Source of the DNA: Lachnospiraceae bacterium
GTDB lineage: Bacteria; Bacillota; Clostridia; Lachnospirales; Lachnospiraceae
NCBI GenBank assembly: GCA_017557525.1
Contig: JAFYYN010000095.1
Location: forward strand, 1-48,233
Direction: 5' to 3'
DNA length: 48,233 bases
Shown here: positions 1 through 7,503 of the stretch, piece by piece
Layout of the letters: every line of letters starts with the position of its first letter
Position numbering within the stretch: the stretch's first letter is position 1
Position numbers and translations under genes: made by a program
The notes under the pieces: model-generated
Seen by the model: the letters and a program-made list of their open reading frames with translations, nothing else
What the model was told of the DNA's origin: nothing
Database searches by the model: none

Positions 1-21
1 TTTACCACTGGCCTGGAGAAA

Positions 22-53
22 AAACAACACAGGTCTTTTTGTCTTGTGTTTTT
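22..53 (+). terminator. Likely intrinsic terminator of an upstream gene
   Basis: An 8-bp stem (26-33 pairing with 43-50, including one G-T pair) with a 9-nt T-rich loop is followed directly by a short T run (49-53). No gene is visible in 1-199, so this probably ends a gene lying left of the window. The stem is AT-rich, so strength is uncertain. Confidence 0.45.
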
Positions 54-137
54 CTAGAAAAATTGATATAATCAAATCGAAAATATATAAGCTTTTATTT
101 CTTTATCGTCTTAATTTGACGTTATTTATACCACATT

Positions 138-189
138 GGGGTCAGTCCCCTCTGCTGCGTTAAAGTACTAAAGTAGTCGAACCTCTCTG
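138..189 (+). repeat. Dispersed GGGGTCAG/TTAAAGTACTAA repeat, copy A
   Basis: This copy begins with GGGGTCAGTCCCCT, continues with GCGTTAAAGTACTAA and ends in a decayed second arm. The same layout recurs at 3506-3591, 7436-7484 and 40742-40791, always on the + strand. The arms are self-complementary and the middle holds the palindrome AGTACT. It lies just upstream of the first gene and shows the most decay at its right end. It resembles REP or small MITE elements; the family is not identified. Confidence 0.75.
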
Positions 190-211
190 AATCGGGGAAA
201 TGGTGTGGTAT

Positions 212-862
212 ATGGGTAAAAAGACAGTAACCTATGTTTTGGCATCTGTGTTTATGCTTATGATGCTTATTCAATTAATAGCTTATGTTGCAAAAAATAA
301 TAGTGAGTATTATAGAGCAGTCAAATATGCGTATGATAAGTGTCATTGGAGTCAGAATAAAGATGATAAAATAATAAAGAATGAAGAGAAAAAGGAAGTT
401 ACGTATAAAATAGTAAAAGATAATCCAGTTGAATATTTTGTAAATGCATATAAAGAATACCTTGATATGCATCCGGAAAGTTTTTTAAATGACGGATACG
501 CTATTCAATTTGATTTTTGTGATTGGTTTGATGGACACAGAGTAAATGAAACTACGTTGAGTTTGTCTAATAAAGATGTGAATGGTAATATACATAAGGA
601 ATTCGATGTAGGTAAGTTTTATTGTGATAGATATAGTTCTTACTCTATTTGCAAAATCACCTGTGTTAAAGAGTTATATTTGGATTTATATTATCCTCAC
701 GCAGATGAATATCTGGGATTATTAAATTATTTTACAGGCGTTGAAAAAGTAATAGTAGAACCTGAATACAATGATCCCGAGTATATTAACAGGATTACTG
801 AATACATCGAAGAAATTTTTCCGGGATGTACGATTGATTTTGTGATCGTGGGCAACGACTGA
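212..862 (+). CDS. Hypothetical membrane-anchored protein
   Basis: I do not recognise this protein. It begins with a short basic N-terminus (MGKKTV) and a hydrophobic segment of about 20 residues (roughly residues 5-26), which fits a signal anchor. About 190 residues of charged, probably extracytoplasmic sequence follow, with Tyr-, Asp- and Glu-rich stretches and three cysteines (FCDW, FYCD, ICKITC). An ATG exists at 200, but the GGGGA stretch touches it; the ATG at 212 has that purine stretch about 13 bases upstream and gives a normal anchor start, so I prefer 212. The next two genes also encode unknown envelope proteins, so the three may act together; that is inference from position only. 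Confidence 0.75.
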   Translation: MGKKTVTYVLASVFMLMMLIQLIAYVAKNNSEYYRAVKYAYDKCHWSQNKDDKIIKNEEKKEVTYKIVKDNPVEYFVNAYKEYLDMHPESFLNDGYAIQFDFCDWFDGHRVNETTLSLSNKDVNGNIHKEFDVGKFYCDRYSSYSICKITCVKELYLDLYYPHADEYLGLLNYFTGVEKVIVEPEYNDPEYINRITEYIEEIFPGCTIDFVIVGND

Positions 863-891
863 TATGGCAAAAAGGAGTGAGGGCTGGGATT

Positions 892-1164
892 ATGATGCAT
901 TTCCTTGATGTTATGAGATTTGACAGAATATTTGATGATATCGGAGATTTTTTTCAATATGGCATGATAATAGCTGCATTTATCATTTTTATATGTATTT
1001 TATGTTATACGATTAATGACTATCATGATTATAAAAATAATAAACTTGATGAAAAAGGAAACCCGTTAGTCACAAAAAAGAAAGTTCAAAAAGCAATAAT
1101 CTTTGATATTATTTTTGTTTTGATAGCTGTGGCTTATATAGTTGTCAGGATTGTATTTGGGTAA
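892..1164 (+). CDS. Small two-helix membrane protein, function unknown
   Basis: This protein of about 90 residues has two strong hydrophobic segments, one in the first half (GMIIAAFIIFICILCY) and one near the C-terminus (IIFDIIFVLIAVAYIVV). A hydrophilic, lysine-rich loop (HDYKNNKLDEKGN...TKKKVQ) separates them and probably faces the cytoplasm. An AAAGGAG site lies at 871-877. A GTG start at 877 would overlap that site, so the ATG at 892 or 895 is more plausible, although 892 leaves a long 14-base spacing. It starts 29 bases after the upstream gene, suggesting co-transcription. No family is recognised. Confidence 0.65.
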   Translation: MMHFLDVMRFDRIFDDIGDFFQYGMIIAAFIIFICILCYTINDYHDYKNNKLDEKGNPLVTKKKVQKAIIFDIIFVLIAVAYIVVRIVFG

Positions 1165-1240
1165 TACGTTAAAAACAAAGTCTTTCAAGATTATTGTATT
1201 TTATAAAACAAATTTACTGAGTTTGGAGGTTATTGTATAA

Positions 1241-2308
1241 TTGAAATACAAAAGTATTATCGTTGCAATTGTCCTTGTTATGGTATTAGTAGGATGTGCA
1301 ACCGAAGATCCCGACTATTCCGGGAAAGTTGAAGATAACCCCTTGAGTGAAAAAGAAATTATAACGTATGTTAAGGATATAATGCTAAATAGATATGAAG
1401 ATGAGGTTGATGTCAAAATTACAGGGAAACACGACTTAGCGCATACGACATATACTCGTCCGGGGCTCGATGGTGGTACAAGTATTTTCGGAAGAAAATA
1501 CGCTAGTATAAAGAAAGGACATAGTTACAGCTTAGAAATAACAAGTTTAAGATATAACATTACTACTACTGGTACATACAGGGATGGATATTATTTAACA
1601 AACAAAAATACTGATAATTCGCAGTTCTTCGACAGATCGTTTGATATTGATTATCACTATTCAATACAAAAAGAAGAATTATTATTTGAAAATGAAGCTG
1701 ATGAGATTCTCCGGAATAAATTCTCAAAATTTAAGTTATACAAAGATCCATCAAATAACAGACATTCCGGAGCTGGCTATTATAATATTTATCTTTACAG
1801 TGTTGATGATAATGATATTAGTGAAGCTATGAGTGAGTTAATTTTGATTGACTATAAAAAATACAATTCTGTAGCTTATAAAATACGTGCATTCATCTTT
1901 AAAGATGAAGCCTTTTATGACTCGTTTGATTTTGATGTATGTAACAATATTGAAATAGTTAATACCAGTTTCGGAGAAAGTGAAAAGGACAATCCCGGTA
2001 AACTTACTGAATCAGATGTACAGTATAGGCCAGAGAAAATAATAGAAAAATATCTAAATACTGAATTGACATATATTACGTCATGTGTAGATTTGGATCA
2101 TGATGTTTTCATAACAGATGGGCTAGCGGGATATTTTAAGGACATAGAAAAAGGATATAATAAAGATATTGATGAATCTACTATAGAGAATTTTGATCAA
2201 GTAATATTTATATATGCGGTTGATCCTCAGATGTATAAGAACAGCATTGAGGATAAAAAGAAAGAAATTCGTTACGGTACTACTACAGTTTATGGGTATG
2301 TGGGCTAA
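1241..2308 (+). CDS. Hypothetical lipoprotein, TTG start
   Basis: The predicted product is a lipoprotein of 355 residues. Its N-terminus has a basic start, a hydrophobic core (SIIVAIVLVMVLV) and a lipobox LVGC, so Cys19 should be lipid-modified after signal peptidase II cleavage. There is no ATG at the N-terminus. A perfect GGAGGT site at 1225-1230 sits 10 bases before the TTG at 1241, which decides the start. The mature part is rich in Asp, Tyr and Asn with no motif I recognise. It follows two other unknown envelope genes in the same direction and may belong with them. Confidence 0.8.
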   Translation: MKYKSIIVAIVLVMVLVGCATEDPDYSGKVEDNPLSEKEIITYVKDIMLNRYEDEVDVKITGKHDLAHTTYTRPGLDGGTSIFGRKYASIKKGHSYSLEITSLRYNITTTGTYRDGYYLTNKNTDNSQFFDRSFDIDYHYSIQKEELLFENEADEILRNKFSKFKLYKDPSNNRHSGAGYYNIYLYSVDDNDISEAMSELILIDYKKYNSVAYKIRAFIFKDEAFYDSFDFDVCNNIEIVNTSFGESEKDNPGKLTESDVQYRPEKIIEKYLNTELTYITSCVDLDHDVFITDGLAGYFKDIEKGYNKDIDESTIENFDQVIFIYAVDPQMYKNSIEDKKKEIRYGTTTVYGYVG

Positions 2309-2335
2309 AATCAAAAGATATTTTATAGGTGTTTT

Positions 2336-3541
2336 ATGATACAAATTACCAAACAGCAGGCAAGACAATTTATTCTTGCAAAGCAAGGTTTACTGGGGAA
2401 ATATAAGTTTGTTGGAAAGCAAGGAGCTTATGATTACATTCGCCAGGCAGGATGCATACAGTATGATCCGGTTGATGTTTGCGGTAAGAATGCAGAACTG
2501 ACACTTCAATCGAGGGTAAAAGGTTTTGAAAAAACAATGCTTTACGAACTGCTGTATAAGGATCGATTACTGGTAGATTATGCCGATAAGGAACTTTCTA
2601 TCTGGCCAACTGAGGACTGGCCGTACTTTTCCTCTTACCGTGATAGAAGTATTGAATTAGGTGAAACATTTAAAGGTTTGGACAAACTAAAACAACAGGC
2701 GCTTGAGTATATCGATAAAAATGGTCCGGTCTGCAGTTCATCTTTGCCTATTGAAGGTGAAATATATTGGCATTCGACAATGCACTGGAGCGGAAACTGG
2801 CATAAAAAATCACCTGCTGCAAGGTCTGTGCTGGAACAGATGTATACTGATGGAGAGCTTATTATCCACCATAAAACAGGTAGCCGGAAGTACTACGATC
2901 TTGCAAAGAAATATATTTCGGCCGAAATCCTTGATGCTGAGAATCCCTGTAATGATGAAGAAAGTTTTACAGCATGGCGTGTTTTACGCAGGATTGGAGC
3001 GTTAGGGATTTTGTGGGATAAAAACAGTACTGCATTTCTTGGTATTAACCTCAACGCAGAACAAAGGAAAAAGACTTTAAACATTCTTGAGAATTCCGGG
3101 AAAATAAAAATGGCTCAAGTTGAGGGACTAAAGCCTGCCTTTTATTATCTTACTCAAGATGATCAGCTAATGCAGATGGTGATTGAAGGTAGTGCAGATG
3201 TTAAAAAACGTATGTCCTTTATTGCTCCGCTTGACCCTTTGATGTGGGATAAGTCATTGATATTGTCATTGTGGGATTTTCAGTATTCATGGGAGATTTA
3301 CACTCCTAAGGACAAGCGTAAATATGGATATTATACCTTGCCAATACTTTGGGGCGATCAATTTGTCGGACGCATAGAAGCTGTCCCTGACAGAAAAGAG
3401 AATATCCTTTATGTTAAAGGGTTATGGTGGGAACCGGAGACCAGACAAACGGAAAAAATAAAACATGAATTAGATAAGACACTTAAGGCTTTTGCAAAAT
3501 TTAATGGGGTCAGCGAGTTCTTTGACGCGTTAAAGTGCTAA
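2336..3541 (+). CDS. YcaQ/AlkX-type winged-helix DNA glycosylase
   Basis: The 401-residue protein matches the HTH_42/YcaQ family, whose studied members (E. coli YcaQ/AlkX, Streptomyces AlkZ) unhook interstrand crosslinks and remove alkylated purines. The family's catalytic Q-x-D/Q motif appears as Q42-Y-D44 in GCIQYDPVDV. Other family-like stretches are DYADKELSIWPTEDWPYF and the MHWSGNWHKKSPAARSVLE winged-helix segment. Length is normal for the family. The last residues (about GVSEFFDALKC) and the TAA stop lie inside a dispersed repeat (3506-3591), so the C-terminus seems to have been replaced or extended by it. The Shine-Dalgarno is weak (TAGGTG). A role in DNA repair is inferred from the family. 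Confidence 0.88.
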   Translation: MIQITKQQARQFILAKQGLLGKYKFVGKQGAYDYIRQAGCIQYDPVDVCGKNAELTLQSRVKGFEKTMLYELLYKDRLLVDYADKELSIWPTEDWPYFSSYRDRSIELGETFKGLDKLKQQALEYIDKNGPVCSSSLPIEGEIYWHSTMHWSGNWHKKSPAARSVLEQMYTDGELIIHHKTGSRKYYDLAKKYISAEILDAENPCNDEESFTAWRVLRRIGALGILWDKNSTAFLGINLNAEQRKKTLNILENSGKIKMAQVEGLKPAFYYLTQDDQLMQMVIEGSADVKKRMSFIAPLDPLMWDKSLILSLWDFQYSWEIYTPKDKRKYGYYTLPILWGDQFVGRIEAVPDRKENILYVKGLWWEPETRQTEKIKHELDKTLKAFAKFNGVSEFFDALKC

Positions 3542-3591
3542 AGGGGCCAGGCTCCTCTGATGCTTTAAAGTACTAAAGAGGTCAGACCCCT
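3506..3591 (+). repeat. Dispersed repeat, copy B (tandem double unit)
   Basis: Two units lie in tandem. The first runs from GGGGTCAG (3506) through GCGTTAAAGTGCTAA to AGGGGCCAGG. The second repeats GCTTTAAAGTACTAA and ends in GAGGTCAGACCCCT at 3591. The first unit encodes the final residues and stop codon of the YcaQ-like gene. The element ends about 20 bases before the start codon of the NUDIX fusion gene. The arms can pair with each other, giving an RNA hairpin if transcribed. Confidence 0.8.
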
Positions 3592-3612
3592 GGATGAAAG
3601 GAAGAAAACAAG

Positions 3613-4647
3613 ATGGAACTATGGGATTTATATGATATTGATGGCAATAGAACCGGGGAAGTAATAGAAAGAAAACCAGGATCGTTTAAGAAAATTCCTG
3701 ACGGTAGCTATCACATGGTATGCGATATACTTGTTCAGCATACCGACGGGACATTTCTGTTAACTAAGCGTCATCCTGAGAAAGATGTGTATCCCGGTTA
3801 CTGGGAGGCTAGTGCAGGTGGGTCTGCCATAGCAGGAGAAAGCCCAGTTGAGGCCGCCAAGAGGGAATTGTTTGAGGAAACAGGTATTAAATCTGACAAT
3901 TTTGAGCTTGTGGGAGTTATACACAGATGCCAAAATCACGGTGTATTTTACTCATATCTGGTAGTTACAGACTGTGCCAAGGATTCCATAGTATTACAGG
4001 AAGGTGAAACCACTGATTATAAATGGGTAAGCAAAAAAGAGCTTATAGAACATGTTGACTCTGAGGAGTCAATTAAAACCCACAATGGCAGATATAAAGC
4101 ACTTTTTAACAGATACAGGGCTGAGTTAGCTTCAGAGCAATATCAAAATGTCCTTTTGGTTAATGCCTGCGTTAGGGAAGAGTCAAGAACCAGGAAGCTC
4201 GCAGAAGAAATACTTAAGGACCTTGGCGGGTTATATACCGAAGTAAAACCTCAGACAGAGGTTTCGTGTATAAGAAATGAGGAGTTTATAACAGCGCGAA
4301 CCCGTGATACTGCTCAAGGCACACTAGACAGGGAAAAGTATTTCTCGGCATATCAGTTTGCAGAGGCTGATGTAATAGTTGTAGCTGCACCATATTGGGA
4401 TCTGTCCTTTCCAGCAATCTTAAAAGCATACTTTGAAAAGATAAATGTGCTCGGGATAACATTTAGGTACAGCCCTGAGGGAGTACCAATAGGGCTTTGC
4501 AAAGCTAAAAAACTGATTTACGTTACCACAGCCGGTGGTCCTATTATTTCAGATGAGCTTGGATTTGGGTACGTTAAGGCACTTGCCGAGAACTTCTATG
4601 GTATAAAAGATGTATCACAGGTGAAGAAAGAGTTTCTGGATATTTAA
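3613..4647 (+). CDS. NUDIX hydrolase fused to FMN-dependent NADH-azoreductase-like domain
   Basis: This is a two-domain protein of 344 residues. Residues 1 to about 170 form a NUDIX hydrolase of the IPP-isomerase-like subgroup (opening WDLYDIDGNRTGEVIER). The NUDIX box is complete: G70, E76, R84-E85, E88-E89 and G91. Residues from about 177 onward resemble AcpD/AzoR flavodoxin-fold enzymes, with LLVNACVREESRT, VVAAPYWDLSFPAILKAYFE and a TTAGG motif near FMN. AzoR proteins are usually near 200 residues; here the domain has about 168 and stops at KKEFLDI, so it appears slightly short at its C-terminus. The two activities are known separately; why they are joined is unclear, perhaps nucleotide or quinone detoxification. 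Confidence 0.88.
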   Translation: MELWDLYDIDGNRTGEVIERKPGSFKKIPDGSYHMVCDILVQHTDGTFLLTKRHPEKDVYPGYWEASAGGSAIAGESPVEAAKRELFEETGIKSDNFELVGVIHRCQNHGVFYSYLVVTDCAKDSIVLQEGETTDYKWVSKKELIEHVDSEESIKTHNGRYKALFNRYRAELASEQYQNVLLVNACVREESRTRKLAEEILKDLGGLYTEVKPQTEVSCIRNEEFITARTRDTAQGTLDREKYFSAYQFAEADVIVVAAPYWDLSFPAILKAYFEKINVLGITFRYSPEGVPIGLCKAKKLIYVTTAGGPIISDELGFGYVKALAENFYGIKDVSQVKKEFLDI

Positions 4648-4763
4648 AGCGTAAATTAGATGTGATTTTTTAAAAAACTTAGCTTCATGAACATAAATGA
4701 ACATAAATAAACTTGAGAATGGACATAGTGACAGAGAACGATAGAGAGAAAGGAATATTATCC

Positions 4764-6101
4764 ATGAAGAAGATTTTTGCAATATTATTTGGTGTAGTAA
4801 TGCTTATTGTATTATCGGCTCCCGTAGCTGCTAACGCAAAGCAGAAGAAGATAAATACAAAGATTTTTAATGACTACGGAGAAGTATTAGACTGCTCATT
4901 TCCATATTACAGTAAATGGAAACTAAACAAAGAAACCTTAGGTACAGACAAGATACTATTTACTACATCGAAAAATGACAGTATTTCTATAGAAGTAATG
5001 TGTAGTTACGATGATGAAGAGGCAAGGATAATCATCGAGGGCTTATCATCGAAGAAAGGCCTAAAAGAGTTTAAAAAATTTCTTCAGGAAAGCTTAGATA
5101 TCCCTGAAGGATATCCCCTTACTTTATCAGACATTTATAAATTTAAGAAGGATGGAAACGGAAGATATCTGGGTATATTCAATCTTGGTTATTACTATTC
5201 AGTAATAAAAGTCCTTGATGATGATCATGTGTTAGTATACACATTTGAAAGTAATTCAGATGAAATTTCCAAAACACAAAAAAAGCGTGTCCTTTCTTAT
5301 GCTAAAAATTCCAAACTTAATGACGTTATAAACGGTATGGAGGGCGATGATATGTCAGAATTGATGCCAAAGGGAAAATGGTTTGACAAAAACGGTGATA
5401 CAATGCTTGAATTTAATGGGGACAAAATGTATGCCAAATGGTGGAGCGGAATGGAGACTCCCGAAGAGTTTAAGGTTAAGATAATAAAAGAGTATGATAA
5501 TTTTTATATCATATGCGTTGACGGAGAGTACGGCTCAAGCTTTGGCATGATGTCAAGGTTAAGAATAGAGAGTGACGGTACTTTAACAGCTTATGAAGAG
5601 ATACTTGACGGAGAAAGCCATAGTTATAAGTTTGTACCTGAGGACAAGATAGAAGCTGAAAGGGCTGTTAAAGATTTTTCAAAGGATCTGCCAAAAACTA
5701 TCGATTCCGAAGATATCTATGCTTTTTCTCTTGTTTTATGTCATTACAATGTTGAAAACCTAGGTAGTGGCACATATTCCTGGGAAATAACCAAAAACGA
5801 TGACGGCAAGTATACCTCAAAATTAAGCGGAATGGGTCCTTCATATGTTATTTTACAGGACACAAAGGAAGTAGACGAAGCATTTGTAAAGAGCTTGATC
5901 AAGCTGCTAAAAGAAGAAAAAATCTATGAAAAAAACGGATTGTTCTTCTCTCATGATAAAAGCGATACAGAGTACTCTTTGTATATCAGGTTTGAAAGTG
6001 ATGAATATATTTCAATCAAAGTTGGAAGCAAGGCGCTTGACAAATGGCCGATAGATAATGAGAAACTTATAGAATATGCCATGAGTGTTCATGAGGTTTG
6101 A
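4764..6101 (+). CDS. Hypothetical secreted protein
   Basis: The start at 4764 is chosen over an upstream ATG because AAAGGA (4749-4754) lies 9 bases before it and the protein then begins with a classic signal peptide (MKKIFAILFGVVMLIVLS...ANA). The mature protein of about 420 residues has no lipobox and no recognised catalytic motif. Residues about 195-285 (LMPKGKWFDKNGDTMLEFNG) suggest a small beta-rich domain of the lipocalin-like or DUF kind found in secreted Firmicutes proteins; this is a guess. It stands alone, with about 115 bases free on each side. Confidence 0.75.
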   Translation: MKKIFAILFGVVMLIVLSAPVAANAKQKKINTKIFNDYGEVLDCSFPYYSKWKLNKETLGTDKILFTTSKNDSISIEVMCSYDDEEARIIIEGLSSKKGLKEFKKFLQESLDIPEGYPLTLSDIYKFKKDGNGRYLGIFNLGYYYSVIKVLDDDHVLVYTFESNSDEISKTQKKRVLSYAKNSKLNDVINGMEGDDMSELMPKGKWFDKNGDTMLEFNGDKMYAKWWSGMETPEEFKVKIIKEYDNFYIICVDGEYGSSFGMMSRLRIESDGTLTAYEEILDGESHSYKFVPEDKIEAERAVKDFSKDLPKTIDSEDIYAFSLVLCHYNVENLGSGTYSWEITKNDDGKYTSKLSGMGPSYVILQDTKEVDEAFVKSLIKLLKEEKIYEKNGLFFSHDKSDTEYSLYIRFESDEYISIKVGSKALDKWPIDNEKLIEYAMSVHEV

Positions 6102-6221
6102 GAATGTAAAACGGTGTTTATTGGAGAAACTGTAAGCAATAATCCTAATCTTGAAGTCAAAATATATGATAATAAGACATAGCTTATAAGCTGACGATTG
6201 TTATAGGAATGGAGGGTTATC

Positions 6222-7445
6222 ATGGCATCGTATGTATTACAGAGAGTGGCTCGGAAACTGCCGGGCATGGTTATAAAACCTATCCCAAAGCCTAAGCCAA
6301 AGGTGACTGAAGGGTTCGGTAAACGTGCAAAGGTCGGTGAAATCTGTAAAAATGCCGGATACAAGAGTGTTATGGTCATAACCGATAAAACACTCTATGC
6401 GCTTGGCTATTACAAGGCGATTGTTGAATCACTTGTTAAAAACGGCATTCACTGCATAGTATATCATGATATATGCACCGAGCCTAATTCCGAGATCATT
6501 GACACCGGTAGGCGTTTGGCTGTAGAGTCAGAAGCGGAGTGTATAGTTGCCATAGGTGGTGGCTCAGTGCTTGATTCTTCTAAGATGATAGCTGCCGGTG
6601 CAAAACTAAGGCATCTAAGTACTCATGCTCTGTTGTTAAAGTTTCTGCCGGTTGATGGCGGGACGCTCCCTATGATCACGATTCCCAGTACCGCAGGGAC
6701 AGGTGCAGAGTTTACTGTAGGAGCTGTAGTCACCAATCACAAAGGGACAAAATGCTCAACCGTAATAGTCGGGCTAAATGTAACCAATGTTATCCTTGAT
6801 AACGAGCTAATGATAAATACGCCAAGCTCTGTAACGGCAGCCTGCGGGATAGATGCACTTAGCCATGGCCTTGAGGGGTGTGTTGCAAGTGTGGATTCAG
6901 GAAAGAGAAACGAAAAGAAGAGCATGGAATGCGTAAAGCTTGTCCTTGAAAACCTTCCTAAAGTTCTTGAAACCCCAAAAGATATAAATGCACGGAAGAA
7001 AATGTGCAGGGCAGCATTCCTTGGAGGTAATGCCATAAATGAGCAGCTTGCAGGCTATGTTCATGCTTTTGCGCATTCTATCGGTGCAATGTATCATGTA
7101 CCTCATGGAAATGCGATAGCAGTCTGCCTGCTACCTGTGATGAATTACCAGAAGAATCAATGCATATACAAATTATCAACACTTTCAAGATTCTGTGGTT
7201 TTGCGGATGAAGAAACGGATGATATAACTGCTGCAGATGCATTACTTGAGAGATTATCCGACCTTTTAAAGCTTTGTGGATTTAAAAAGGCGGACTATAT
7301 AATGAGGGAAGATTATCATGAGCTTGCCTCAAAAATATCGGATGATGCCATAAATTATTCCGCCCCGATAACTTTAAAACATGATGAAATCTTTATGATC
7401 CTAGATAATATCAGAGGTCGTAACAGTCATATTGTGGGGGGCTGA
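6222..7445 (+). CDS. Iron-containing alcohol dehydrogenase
   Basis: This is a group III (Fe-dependent) alcohol dehydrogenase of 407 residues, which should interconvert an alcohol and an aldehyde or ketone with NAD(P)H in the cytosol. The nucleotide-binding GGGS motif is in VAIGGGSVLDSSK. The four metal ligands of the FucO type are present: D211 and H215 in GIDALSH, H281, and H295 in VPHG, with the same 14-residue spacing between the last two as in FucO. GGAGGG precedes the ATG by 8 bases. The TGA stop lies inside a dispersed repeat (7436-7484), so the last two or three residues come from the repeat. The substrate cannot be told from sequence. Confidence 0.92.
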   Translation: MASYVLQRVARKLPGMVIKPIPKPKPKVTEGFGKRAKVGEICKNAGYKSVMVITDKTLYALGYYKAIVESLVKNGIHCIVYHDICTEPNSEIIDTGRRLAVESEAECIVAIGGGSVLDSSKMIAAGAKLRHLSTHALLLKFLPVDGGTLPMITIPSTAGTGAEFTVGAVVTNHKGTKCSTVIVGLNVTNVILDNELMINTPSSVTAACGIDALSHGLEGCVASVDSGKRNEKKSMECVKLVLENLPKVLETPKDINARKKMCRAAFLGGNAINEQLAGYVHAFAHSIGAMYHVPHGNAIAVCLLPVMNYQKNQCIYKLSTLSRFCGFADEETDDITAADALLERLSDLLKLCGFKKADYIMREDYHELASKISDDAINYSAPITLKHDEIFMILDNIRGRNSHIVGG

Positions 7446-7484
7446 CCCCTGCGGCGCGTTAAAGTGCTAAAGGGGTCTAACCCA
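7436..7484 (+). repeat. Dispersed repeat, copy C
   Basis: The copy reads GGGGGCTGACCCCT, then GCGTTAAAGTGCTAA, then AGGGGTCTAACCC. The CTGACCCC arm and the AGGGGTCT arm can pair around the central segment. The arm's TGA is the stop codon of the alcohol dehydrogenase. The element ends about 6 bases before the GGAGG site of the next gene. Confidence 0.8.
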
Positions 7485-7503
7485 GAAATAGGAGGTAAAA
7501 ACC

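Noticed and set aside
4687-4706. Tandem 10-bp repeat ATGAACATAA (two copies)
   Set aside because: Two short AT-rich copies upstream of a gene can arise by chance; no further copies or function are visible.
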